DNA of 35,620 nt from Gnomoniopsis sp. IMI 355080 (lineage: Eukaryota; Ascomycota; Sordariomycetes; Diaporthales; Gnomoniaceae): positions 1 to 35,620 of the forward strand of contig JAPEVC010000299.1 in the NCBI GenBank assembly GCA_027946555.1, given 5' to 3'. Made by a program: the position numbers and the translations under genes. The notes under the pieces are model-generated. The model saw nothing but the letters and a program-made list of their open reading frames with translations. It made no database searches and had not been told where the DNA came from. The number at the start of each line of letters is the position of its first letter. Positions within the stretch are counted from its first letter, which is position 1. This document shows positions 23,125-33,742 of this stretch, in pieces.

Positions 23125-23156
23125 TCTCTTTTTTTTTTTTTCTTTCTTTCTTTTTT
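23125..23156 (+). repeat. 32-nt pyrimidine tract
   Basis: An uninterrupted run of T and C, mostly T, sits in the gene-poor interval. Long T tracts resist nucleosomes and often mark open promoter or enhancer DNA in fungi. Confidence 0.8.
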
Positions 23157-23695
23157 GTAAAGGGGCCACCAAAGTGGGTGCTGTTCTATATTGCGATGAG
23201 CATCGGCATTCACGTTGCACCCCAGCCTCGCAAAGGAAATCTCACACTATACGATGGACACAATATCAGATGTCTGTCTATGGATGCAACCCTACGCGGC
23301 TCCACGACATAGAGAGTGGTAAAGAGACCCAAGAGACATAACGTCCATGACACATACTCTAGTAACAGGGTTCATCTCGTAGGCGTAAGCTCACCCACCA
23401 CGATAATGATGATTATCTTCATGTCCCCAGTCAGCAGTATGACCCGGACCTGGTCACGGCACGCATAGTGACAGGTCAATACATCTTATCAGCTGACCCG
23501 GGCACGTCAAGCCTAGCAGACGCAACCGCGGGAAGGGGGGGCTTATCATTGCGGAAGCAGGCTGACGAACCGGGCCCCGCCCACATCGCGAACAATCGAA
23601 CGCCGCATTACAGCGCCGATAGGCAAGCCGATGTCACGGGCCGGTCATTAAAGCCCGAAGTGGGTGGAATTATTTTTTTTTGGTTTGTATTACTG

Positions 23696-23724
23696 GTGTG
23701 CGCGCGCGCACACACACACACACA
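23696..23724. repeat. Alternating purine-pyrimidine block, Z-DNA-prone
   Basis: Twenty-nine bases alternate strictly between purine and pyrimidine: GT steps, then a CG run (23701-23708), then CA repeats. Alternating CG flanked by CA/TG is the classic sequence for left-handed Z-DNA under negative supercoiling. A T9 tract lies just upstream at 23673-23681. Confidence 0.85.
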
Positions 23725-25887
23725 AACAAACCCAGTACACACATGCGCATAAAATGCTGACGAACAACCACGTTGTTTCCGAGCGTCCCTATCGGAGCGC
23801 GTCAAAAGTCCGCATCGCCGGCCCCGCGCCGCGCGGAGGGCTCCGAACATGGGGGTGGGGGGGAAGAACAGGGCTTCTTATTTTTATGAGTATTTTGTGT
23901 TGCGTAGCGCAACCTGTTTCGCATTGACCGGGCCAAGTGCCAAGAAGACCCACCCTTACCATTTTTTCTTACTATGTACACGCGCGTCCGAGTAAAGAGA
24001 ATAATGGCAGCTTAGCCCGGAGTTTTTCTTGGCGGGCGGGAAAACCGGGAAAATCCAAAAGAGAAAATAAACACGTCACGCAAGAATAAGAAAGAATCGG
24101 TAAGCTTTTCCAGGGACCCAACCATGACTCGAGTGTGGATGTTCCGGGGAAAAAAGATAGCACGAGATGATGATGAAGAGAAATTGAGACGTAGCATAGA
24201 TCTGGCACAATCGACCGGGTTGTATGCTCTTGAATGGACGACAGTGAGTCTTGGCAACGACTCCCTGGAAGTAGCGGGAACCAAAGAAAAAAAGAAACCA
24301 AGAAAAAAAAAGGAAGGAGAAAAAACCGCAGATTTAAGCTCGTCATTTAAGCTCATAAGGTTCAGCGCTGATCGTTCCAGCGCGGCAATGCAAGCCCGAT
24401 TTTTAGACGACATGTGCACGTTCCATCCTTGCGAGGTACTGTCAATCCACGCAGCCCCCCTTCCCCCCAGCACCCGTACCCAGTAGGTGGTGATTTAACC
24501 CTACAGGACGGATATTCTTTGATTGCTAGATCTAGTTGAAACCTAAATTTGTCCGTTTTTACTATTAGACATGACGGTAAATTATGGCCACGTTCGTGAT
24601 TGATAATTATGCGCGCGTTTGAGCTCATCGATTGGATGTCGCAGAATGAAACTAGCCCTTTTGTGCTTTAAGTGAGCGTCAAGTGCTGTCCAAGCATACT
24701 ACGCTATTGGCTGTGCGTCGTCATTCAAGCACGTCCTAATTAACGTCCATAGTACCTACCCAGATGTGTAAGGACTAATGTGGCTTTTGCGCTTCTATGC
24801 CTGTTACACTATGTTCATTCAATTTTCCTGGTTCAGGCTTGTCTCCTAAGGTTGCGCTTACGCATTCCAGGCGGCACAAATTAGTCAATTTTTGCAGACC
24901 CTCCCCCATCTCAGCATCTACCTCTCGCGCTAAGCTTTTTGAATAGCTTCTACTGTGTACGTACATGACATACACACCGCCTCAGCATATAAATTTTGAA
25001 TATGGTTTTTCCTGATGCCATGGTTGATGCCCGGCAACTGGTCCACGCGAGGTCTATTCACTACAAAGATTTATACGAGAACCCCTGGTCTTCGGGTTTC
25101 GTTGCGTCGAGCCGGGGTTGTTACGGGTAAAATGGGTTGAGCTTAAAAAAACCTTCTAGCCAGATTGACTGGACGGGCAGTCTCAATTCAGGTGAGATCG
25201 TGCGAAACCACGTCATAGGATGGCCACCCGCCAACTGGATGTTTGCTACATTATTCGGTAAAATTCCAAGGGAGAATGGAACTACTTAGGTAGCATAGTA
25301 TAGTCATAGCATCGTGATAAGCGAGGACCATGGGTAGGTATTCGGAGTCCTTTTTTGGCGATCTATTGAAAAAATGACCATGTAAATCATCTTAACGTTA
25401 CGGGGCATTGGCTGCTGGTGCTTGCCCGGCACAACGCTCGCCTCTGACACACACAACCGACAGGCACCGCTACAAACCATCAAGGCCGTAATGTCGGCAT
25501 CCGACGGGAGAAACGTGATGGCGCGGGTCACCTGTCCCCTCGGAACGATTGAGATTGCCTGCATTCTGGCGTCTGACTTGTTCGCACAGATAGAAAGAAA
25601 AGGGCCGTTGTATCATCATGTATGACCCTCGTGGCCGGGCCTTGTTTTGAGCACGAGCACCCTCGACTCGAGTGACGATGCTATTTCATCTTATTGCTAT
25701 AAGTAGAAATCAGTCTGTGTGTCGTACTGTATCGTTGCGTCACGTTGAACAGCATGTTGAAACCTCGGGGATATAGAGATGGCCAACACCCCCCCCCCTC
25801 CTTCCAAACTTGCTCATTAGGCTAGCATAGAAGTTGACAAGCTCGGAAATTAAAATCCTATAGGATGAACCTTGACCCCCTGCTGGC

Positions 25888-25892
<5 letters not shown>

Positions 25893-25916
<24 letters not shown>
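25893..25916 (+). repeat. (CAG)8 microsatellite
   Basis: Eight perfect CAG units lie in the gene-poor interval. A 61-codon frame covers them (read as Ala), but this frame has no other sign of being a gene. Confidence 0.9.
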
Positions 25917-25921
<5 letters not shown>

Positions 25922-26686
25922 CTAATCTTGTTGCGCAAGCCTTGGAGGCTTACGAGTCCTCATCCTAAAGAGAGAAAAGAGCCCCACAAGGAAAAAGGGA
26001 TGGGTGATTCGGATTTGCGGAGATCCAAAGAAGCCAGTGGGCCGCGCTGACGATCCTCTTCGAGCTAAAAAAGAGGCTTAATCTTAAACCTTGTCACTAC
26101 CCAATTCGGGAATAGATCGGCCATCACACCGTGCCTTGTGGAGTTCCGCGGCCCACTAGATCAGCACTGTCGTTGGAATCATTGATGGGTCTAACCGGCG
26201 CTGCCTCGGAGTTGTCGGCCAACATCCTGCCAAACCTGTTCTTGTTAGAGGGGTCTGATGCGCGAATCCTCTCTTGTTTTTTTGCTCCTTCTGGTTCGTT
26301 GCAAACAACGTTGAAAAAGGGAACGTGTGGGACCCCCCCAATCTGAATTCGGTCAATTTTTGAGCTATGGCTGACGTTTACTCGACGGAGAACTCCTCTG
26401 ACGTTAGCAAGGCGACAATCTTTCGGCCTTGGCCGGGTATCACGGATCGCAAGGTGTGTCAACCATTGCAACATGCTGCTCTTCATCTCATCTTTTTTTG
26501 TTTCTTTCTCTACCGAGGACTTCGGATATGTACCTACTCATCAAGATAGATAACATAGCCCGGGTCAAAACGTTGACGGGTGAAACGTGTCAGAAGCAAT
26601 GTCTTGCACACGGGAAGATCTTCATGTTTCTCGCCTGCCTGTTTTCCTTGTGAGAGGGACGCACAACGGCGGTAAAGATCGCCTAC

Positions 26687-26841
26687 AAAAAAAAAAAAGG
26701 AGAAGACGTCAAAGGGACCCATTCATTATGCAGCATCTGGCGGGCGGGCCGAGCGGGCTGGCTCGGTATCTGGCTTAAGTTTTGTATGACTACCTTCGGA
26801 TGAGGCCGCACAAGATTAGACGGCTTGTTGCAAAAAAAAAA
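26687..26841. repeat. Two poly-A tracts
   Basis: A12 at 26687-26698 and A10 at 26832-26841 lie 134 bp apart, close to one nucleosome length. They are examples of the recurrent A/T tracts in this interval; others include T10 at 20708-20717 and T11 at 28490-28500. Confidence 0.7.
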
Positions 26842-29800
26842 GAGGACAAAATTGCGGGCATCTGCTTAAGAAATGAAGGTCTCGGCGCAGTACGTGCGTT
26901 GTCGTCTATGCTCGTGACTCTTATGTCACAACTCAGCTTCTCAGCCTTTTTCGGCATCTATACCCAAGTCACATTGGCGATGTGGTCTCGTGACATTGTG
27001 GCCCACACTGACGGAAACCCGATCCCTGTCCATTGGTGAGCAAAATGCAGGTCGCCCGGAGGTTGAAGTGGGAAAGTGAGGAAAAGAGGTAGCACTGTCC
27101 ACACAGGTGCCCTCTTCCCAAGGCCGGTGGCACACCTGCAGTGAAAGATGTGCAATGGTAACAAGAGCACAAGCGCGTGTTCACTTATTAATTGCTTGCC
27201 TAGACGTCCCCCCAAGTCATCCGTCTCACCTAACGTGGTATTATGCCTTCACAATAGGCATGCTGGTGCTTACTCGCCTCTTACGGCCCGAAGGGCTCGA
27301 ACTGGTCTGACCAACTGGCCCCCAACAGCTTGTGAATTGCTCACAAGGCATATCAATAGAACACTGAAATACTGGAACGCATTAGTCAAAGACAAGAAAA
27401 GAAGTCACTTGTTTTCATAAACGAGATCTTTGGTAATGAACCGACCGAGGCGAACGGCACCGGCAGCGGCTAGGCGGGCAACCTTGACATCCCGTATCTG
27501 CGATTCTAGTGTTAACACCTTGAAAATCGAGTAGTTCGAGTGTTGCCTGAAATGAACAGGACAGACCAAGTCTTGCTCGCAAGGCAATTTTAAAAGAAGG
27601 ATTCCAGTCAGCATCGTGGTCAGTCGTGCCTGCGGAATCCTTCCAATTTAGGCTGGGGACAAGAAAATGGTTCAAAAGAAGGTTAAGGTTTAGTACGGCT
27701 TGGCAGCGGCTCATCCGGGGGTTCATCAGCTGCATTTTAAATTCTGCGCTAGAATTTAAGGTTAGAGCCGCAGCCTGATGTCAGGTATATTTGTACCCAG
27801 GTATCTTTATTACTGCTCAGCCACGCAGGCCCGGGGTTCCTCAAGATTCAGTCATCTTGTTGGCGTGAGAGGTAGCCTACAATATATGATAGAGGAGGTA
27901 TACAAACACATAAGTACTGTACATGCCAATGAAGTCCACCTCGTGCCACCGCTGCATTGCAAAACTTGCTTGGTCTGTTTATTGGCCCTTGGTCATCAGT
28001 GCTTGGCCGAACCTTGGGTTGTGCTGCGTAGTAGAGCCACCCTGCACTGCGACCAACGACATGCTGGGGCGGGTGGGCCAAGCCAAGTCTAACAAGGAGA
28101 CTGTACAAAACACTAAAATGCTCGGCGTTTCTCTGTATGATTCCACTCTCAGTTGCCCAGCTCGCAGCCCCCATGGTGCGAGATAATCCATGTTATGCTT
28201 AAAATCATCCTGACATAACCAGTCGTAGTGCCAATCTCTGCAACTTCATCTCCCTGGCGCATCAGCTCGTCTTTTTAAACTCGCTTGGCAAAATGATACG
28301 GCGGAGTTCATTTTGAGCCGCTTTTGCCTGATTCATTCCCAAAAGCTTTGTTTAGATCGCTCACTTATTATGCATCAGATCGTGGATTCATCTGGAATTC
28401 TCCGTGCAGCCTTACCCTGCCACAAAGGCGTGGCAGCGCGCACCGTGTCGTTAAGCGTGCAGGGCGAAAAGAGACCCCCTCCCCGGGCCTTTTTTTTTTT
28501 ACACAAAAACGAAGAGGATTAATAAATTACGCGCACATCTTATGTTCTTTCATAAAAGGGGGTGTATAATAAATTACCGAGGCCTTCCATCTCGCTTGAA
28601 AATTAGGCATCGCAAACCATGCGGTAGTAACCCATAGGAAGCGATCCACTACGTGCACTCACTATGCAGAAAACGGAGGTCTTGACCATGCTTTCCTCCA
28701 AGTGCATTGCAGCGCCCAGGACGGACATTTCAATCGAATAAACAGAGTTGAATTAACATAAATGCTCATCCTACTGTGTGTCCGATAAGGACCCCGAGAA
28801 TCCCGCGCAGTGGGGACACGAACGAGGGGGTGGCCAAGATTGACAAGACCTTGCCAAGCTTTACAATCAAAGAGCATAGTCCAGTCAACAGCGCCCCAGG
28901 ATTAATCATAAGAGAATCAAGAAGACGATCCAGTGAAGCCAACTACTTGGCCAGAGGAAAGCGCTATGGTAAATAAGCAGCTAACCCAGCCACGAGGTCC
29001 TTTGCCCAGGTGCTTGGCCCGAATAGTCTCGGTGCGCGACAACTTCATCAGGGAATTATCTCGGAACTCATCACTTGTTGGGCCAAGTACGGGGCTTGTG
29101 GCTACTCATTCCTCTCGTAGTCTGTTGGGGCATCCTCCAAACATCAGCCTTCCATGACCACATCCGAAAGCAAGAGCCTGCCCCAACACTCTCAAGAAAA
29201 CAAAAAGACTCCATAATGGAGGGTCGATCGGGGCCGCAGCTGACCACGGCTCGCTGCTGGGCTTGATGCCCTCCCAACCGGAATTAAAGAGGATTTGGTC
29301 AGATTGACTTGATTGACGCGCGGCAGTGGAGAATAGGGTCACCATGCTCGCATAGCTCGTCGGCTTGCTCCATTCCAGGGAAGATCTGACGGATTGCAGT
29401 GCCTACATCTCCATCGATGCCACTGTCTTAAGGTGACGACTCCCACATTCCGGCCACGTTGACCGACAAGCCTCAATATTTGAAGATTGCGCATACGCAG
29501 TCCGCTTTCCTTCTCTGGTCGACGTCCGCGAAACCCCCCCTGTTCTCCTTTTTTTGCTGCGAGTTTAATAGAACAAGTATTGCGTAGTCGAAAGAGGGTA
29601 CGATTCAATAATGGCCCCCGGAAAAGGTTTGGCCTTTTTTTAAGGCAAAAAATATGATTTCGACTAAGCCTGTTGGCACCTGGTGCACAGGCCAACGTCA
29701 AAAATTGGGCCCCCGGTCCCAGTGCTTATTTTTGTACCATTACTACATCAAGACCCCGGCGGCTCACACGCAGCACTTGTGATCCGGGGGGAAATATTCC

Positions 29801-29923
29801 ACCTGCGTGGGATGTATCTTTTTTGGCCCGAGTCTGGGCCATTCTGTGTTCTACCTAGGTACTTCGGTACGTACGGGCTTGTACGGATACGCGGAGGCAT
29901 GCCACTTGTCGGTCTTCAGTTGT

Positions 29924-29950
29924 CAAGCCTTCCAAGCCTTCCAAGCTTTC
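29924..29950 (+). repeat. 9-bp tandem repeat (CAAGCCTTC)x3
   Basis: Two perfect units and a third with one change (C to T) lie in tandem. A related TTCCAAG occurs again shortly after. Confidence 0.85.
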
Positions 29951-31671
29951 CGGCCCAAAGCCAAGACCCCTTCCAAGACTTGACCGCAGACACTCAATCT
30001 GGGGACGCTTGATTTATTTAGCACCATTGCCACATTGCTGCGTCCATCTGGGCTTTTCGTTTCCTTTTAGCTATTTACAACGACCGAATTGTCGACACAA
30101 GCCCCCACAAGCGTGACACACCGACGTCGTCGAGGACACTAAAGTGAAGAAGAAGACGATTGTTCGACCTCCGTCTAAAGCTTGATAGTATCGTTCTTGC
30201 CATCTCGACGTGGAGCCTTCGACCCGACTTGCTCCTAGACCATGTCCGAAAATAGCCAACCTTAAAACTTCGCGACAGCCTCACATCAGCTCAACGTGTC
30301 AAAAGACACATCAGCATCCAACCACACATCTAACCAGTATAGCGGGTACGTTCAACTCAACTTTAATTACTAGCATATTCTTCAAGCTGCAGGCTCTACA
30401 TTGCTCCATGCCGCGTATACCTCAAGGTCCAACTCCGTCTCACCCAATCGGCCTGGGCTTCCCAGCATCGTCGAGATCATCTCAAACAATGTGGGCCCAG
30501 GCTCGATGTGACTATTATCATCAGCACAACGATCCACCCGAGATGATTCTGTTCACCAGCCACGCCATTGGACAAGTGCCAGTCAGCTCACTTCAAACGA
30601 AGCACCCCACCTTCCCATTGAGCTGACTTCGGGTATCGGCCACAAGCTGGATCAATCATCTCATCTTGGGAGGGACCCCTTTCCCAACTCTACGTTTTGG
30701 CTTCTCAACACACGCGTCCGTCATCCACCCCAAATCTCATCAAAATAAGAGATCTGTCGAGTGGTTTGAAGGGGTTCGGCCTCTATCCATGACCAAATCC
30801 CCTTCTTTCCCGTGCAGGAGCCTCACCTTTGCCACAGAGCCGCATGAAAGGAAAGGATAAAGCGGGAAGTTCCTCGCTTAAGAAAGCAAGCCAACAAAGT
30901 ATGTCTCTTCGGCACGCGGCCGTTGCGTAGGATGCATGGCCCGCGGGACTACCTTGTCCTCTCAATGGACCTCTGCCGCACACTACTTTTTTTGCTCCCT
31001 TGTCATTCTCACTCACCCTTGGCTACCCTGTCCCGATCCTAAGGCGATCCTCATTAGGTGGGGGGCCCCCTCCATGGGTGCACAAGCTACTTTGTGGTTC
31101 GGAAATAGCCTGCGAGTACGTACCCAACAGTGCTGCGGTACACACACGCTTCCTTCGGCACAAATTGGACAGGGCTGGTTTCCTGGGCTGAGCTGGGGGA
31201 AGCGACGTACTCCTACGAACAGTGGTTATGCGTCCATCCCACAAAGGCCCGATGCTCCCTTGCCGTGCCTCATCGTTGGTGCTGATGGCATCGCTTGCCC
31301 TTATTCCCTAGGTGGAGGGGGGTTAATACTGGCGACGGCTGTCTGCTACATAGTACTTTTCTTTTATCACCGGTTCTTGCCCGCACACCCTTTTCTTTTT
31401 TTTCTCTTCCTGCGGCTCATCGAAACATCATACCTAGCCAATCCTCAGACCCTGCTTAATCCCGTCTCCTGTCCCTCAGATTGTCTCGAGGCCCTGTCTG
31501 CCTGCAGCCTGTCGGCCAGTACATTTCTCCTCACACTATCACGAGAATTGCGTCGTCTGAATGACGCCTGACGACGACTGTTGGTCTCCTTGACACTGTT
31601 GTGCATTCGCTTCTCAGCGTGTTGGGTCCTATTCTTGCACTCTTTGTTTTAAGCTTCTGTCATTTCGTCCC

Positions 31672-31779
31672 ATGAGAGCGCGGACACTGTCTCGTCTCAT
31701 CAATTTTACTTTGTTGCGATCGAGCAAAAAAACAAAAAGAAGAATAGTTGCCAGCACTGCAGAGCCGAGCCAAGACTAA
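31672..31779 (+). promoter_or_regulatory. Upstream ORF 1 of the WOPR gene
   Basis: ATG-to-TAA frame of 35 codons, with a basic Lys/Arg-rich middle, 616 bp before the main start codon. It would be translated only if transcription starts upstream of it. Confidence 0.3.
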
Positions 31780-32120
31780 CACCTCGCACCTAGTCTACCA
31801 CACAGATTCCCAAACAATAAACGCTTTCTGCATTGATCTACAGTTCGAGCTGAAAGCTTGAACGAAACCAAAACACCGTCGACTACAGCGTTACGTCCGA
31901 CAGGCAGCTAGCACAAGCAGCTCGGGAAATCGGAGCACTGGCAATTGGATCCGAGGGGTCTACTTACAGCCCCTGTCAGCTACAAGGCCGATCATCCGTG
32001 TTGGCTCTGGGCCTGTGGGGCAACATCCCAGCGCCGCGCAAGCCTTCTGCTCCTGAGTTGCAGGACTAGGATCTGGTGCCGCCGCCGCACAGTAACTATA
32101 TCTTGAGCTTTCTTGTTTGA

Positions 32121-32162
32121 ATGGTGGATCCACCCTCTACGAAGATCTGGGAGGTCATCTGA
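32121..32162 (+). promoter_or_regulatory. Upstream ORF 2 of the WOPR gene
   Basis: ATG-to-TGA frame encoding the 13-residue peptide MVDPPSTKIWEVI, 233 bp before the main ATG. It is very probably in the leader, given typical fungal leader lengths, and could damp translation. Confidence 0.4.
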
Positions 32163-32328
32163 GATTTCTTCGGTACACTTTCTTATTACAAGTTGCCGCC
32201 GCCCGCCTTGCTGGTGTATTTTTGACGATCAAACAACCTTCTCTATTACCTTATTCAACCCCTCCCAACTCGACAACCTCCTACACCACACAACAGCCAT
32301 TCCCCCCCCACCACCACCACCAAAACAT

Positions 32329-32350
32329 ACACACACACACACACACACAC
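32329..32350 (+). repeat. (AC)11 microsatellite in WOPR leader
   Basis: Eleven AC units, preceded by C-rich and CCA-repeat sequence (32302-32321), lie within 70 bp of the start codon. Such an unstructured CA-rich leader is common directly upstream of strongly translated fungal starts. Confidence 0.85.
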
Positions 32351-32395
32351 TTACCCCTCCACCACCAAAAAGAATAAAATCACAAATCCACACAA

Positions 32396-33742
32396 ATGGC
32401 TGTGCGACAAAACAACATGATGGAGACATATCATGGTATTGTGCGGACACCCGCAGACGCAATAAAATTATTCGAGGCCTGCAGATTAGGCCTGCTACCT
32501 CGTGTGCAGCGCAGGTTATCTGAAAAAGAGCGCCAGTCGATCCGGACAGGCTCAGTATTTGTGTGGGATGAGAGGGAAGCCGGCATGCGGAGGTGGACAG
32601 ACGGAAAGTCATGGAGCGCGAGCAGAGTGTCGGGCAGCTTTCTCACCTACCGTGAGATGGAGGGCAAGCGTGGTGGCGGTTTCGGAACATCATCAAGGAG
32701 GAGCGCCGGCAAGACACCAGACTCGGGTCGCGGCAGCGACGACGTCTCCGACGACGGTGAGCCAGACGGCTACCGATACAAGGCGGACGGACTCATGAAA
32801 CAGTCCTTTAGCATCACCACATCACAAGGCCAACACCTCCACCTCATCTCCTACTTCTCCCGGCCACACCCCAACGAGCCCGAGATGCTTCAGCCTAGCT
32901 CAGACCCCAGCCTTCGCCACATTGTGCCCGTCAAGGGCATGTACCCAGAGTCCAGCATGAACGACCAGCCCGTTCCCGCAACGACGAGGACGCCCATGGC
33001 CACCTACGCCCACCCGCCGCCCCAACACCCAGGATACCACCCACAGTACGCCCAGGCACCATACCCAGGCTGGCCGCCATCACCAGTCGCCACGCCTCCT
33101 TACAGCCACTACACGGTTACGGGTCACTACGCACCTGCGCCGCTTCCTCACCCTCACGCACACCCGCATGGTCCATACCCGCCAATGCCTCACCCTCACT
33201 ATCTCCAGGGCCCACCACCCGGACACCACTACGACCACCGACACGCGCTCCCACCACCTGGATCTTCCTCTGCCCAGCCGCGCGCGATGGCGCCGTACGG
33301 TCAAGCACCACCACCACCACAGCAACACACCTCGCCCTACCTCGCCCAGGTCCGCATCAAGGAGGAGTCGCCCCGACACCAATTCGCACAACTCCCACCA
33401 GTGACACCGGGACCCGGTCGAACCATGCCTGGTCCTCTCCCACCGACCATGCCACACAACAGCGCCTCCACTCCGCCCCCGAGGACAATGTCCCAGTCGC
33501 CTCCGACCATCTTGAACGCTCCTAGCGGTAACAAGGCCAGTCTGTCTGCGCTGTTGCACCCGACTCCTTCCGATTCGGAGCCCAACAGTGCGACGGCAGG
33601 CAGCAACAGTGCGACGAGCAGCCCTCGGACAGCGGGGGGTGTGACGGTCACGTCGGCCCCTGCTCCTGGTGGTCTGGCGGCCATGGGATTCCACGAGGAC
33701 GCAAGGGCGTTGGATGTGCTGAACAAAAAGTTCTCTATTTGA
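32396..33742 (+). CDS. pac2: Gti1/Pac2-family (WOPR) regulator, Pac2-like
   Basis: Fungal DNA-binding regulator of the Gti1/Pac2 (WOPR) family; S. pombe Pac2 restrains sexual development, and relatives (Wor1, Ryp1, Sge1) are master switches of morphology and virulence. Single exon, 448 aa, nuclear by family. WOPR part a spans about residues 11-90: GIVRTPADAIKLFEACRLG, then RRWTDG (65-70) and SRVSGSFLTYREMEG (76-90). Part b includes GLMKQSFSITTS (132-143) and HLHLISYFSRPHP. A variable acidic/Ser linker joins the parts. VFVWDEREAGMRRWTDGKSW fits the Pac2 clade; Wor1/Ryp1/Sge1 proteins read more like VFIYEE..GIKRWTDG. The C-terminal 280 residues are Pro/His/Ser-rich and low-complexity, as usual for this family's activation region. 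The start has a good context after a CA-rich leader. The exceptionally long upstream interval suggests complex control. Confidence 0.93.
   Translation: MAVRQNNMMETYHGIVRTPADAIKLFEACRLGLLPRVQRRLSEKERQSIRTGSVFVWDEREAGMRRWTDGKSWSASRVSGSFLTYREMEGKRGGGFGTSSRRSAGKTPDSGRGSDDVSDDGEPDGYRYKADGLMKQSFSITTSQGQHLHLISYFSRPHPNEPEMLQPSSDPSLRHIVPVKGMYPESSMNDQPVPATTRTPMATYAHPPPQHPGYHPQYAQAPYPGWPPSPVATPPYSHYTVTGHYAPAPLPHPHAHPHGPYPPMPHPHYLQGPPPGHHYDHRHALPPPGSSSAQPRAMAPYGQAPPPPQQHTSPYLAQVRIKEESPRHQFAQLPPVTPGPGRTMPGPLPPTMPHNSASTPPPRTMSQSPPTILNAPSGNKASLSALLHPTPSDSEPNSATAGSNSATSSPRTAGGVTVTSAPAPGGLAAMGFHEDARALDVLNKKFSI

Larger units (their letters stand above)
20301..29999. other. Gene-poor interval, part 2
   Basis: Ten kilobases without a supportable gene on either strand. 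Frames up to about 136 codons occur but overlap opposite-strand frames and show no domain. The stretch is marked by runs of 7-13 A or T, GC-rich patches beside several of them, C and G homopolymers, a Z-DNA-prone block, and a (CAG)8 run. No terminal inverted repeats, target-site duplications or transposase motifs were visible to me. Confidence 0.55.
30000..32395 (+). promoter_or_regulatory. Proximal upstream region and likely leader of the WOPR gene
   Basis: This 2.4-kb stretch ends at the start codon of the WOPR regulator. It includes an intron-like element at 30347-30393 (GTACGT..CTGCAG), long pyrimidine-rich blocks near 31360-31420, short upstream ORFs at 31672-31779 and 32121-32162, and a (AC)11 repeat 45 bp before the ATG. 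A 211-codon frame (30936-31571) runs through it without a recognisable domain; its hydrophobic segment comes from the pyrimidine-rich DNA. I infer promoter plus long leader, but no transcription start can be placed. Confidence 0.45.

Noticed and set aside
27280..27330. Minus-strand tRNA-like boxes (GTTCGAGCC and a TGGTCAGA-like box)
   Set aside because: The two boxes are only a few bases apart and no acceptor or T-arm stem pairs around them.
780..29870. Recurring TAGGTA/TACCTA hexamers, including palindromes at 19032-19041 and 29852-29861
   Set aside because: My rough count of about 14 is close to the chance expectation for this much noncoding DNA.
30936..31571. 211-codon frame, the longest in the gene-poor interval, with a hydrophobic segment
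   Set aside because: No domain or signal peptide is recognisable, and the hydrophobic run is produced by T/C-rich DNA. More likely promoter or leader.
17712..32395. RIP-mutated transposon as an explanation for the gene-poor interval
   Set aside because: Base composition stays mixed with many GC-rich patches, and no transposase remnants or terminal repeats were seen by eye.
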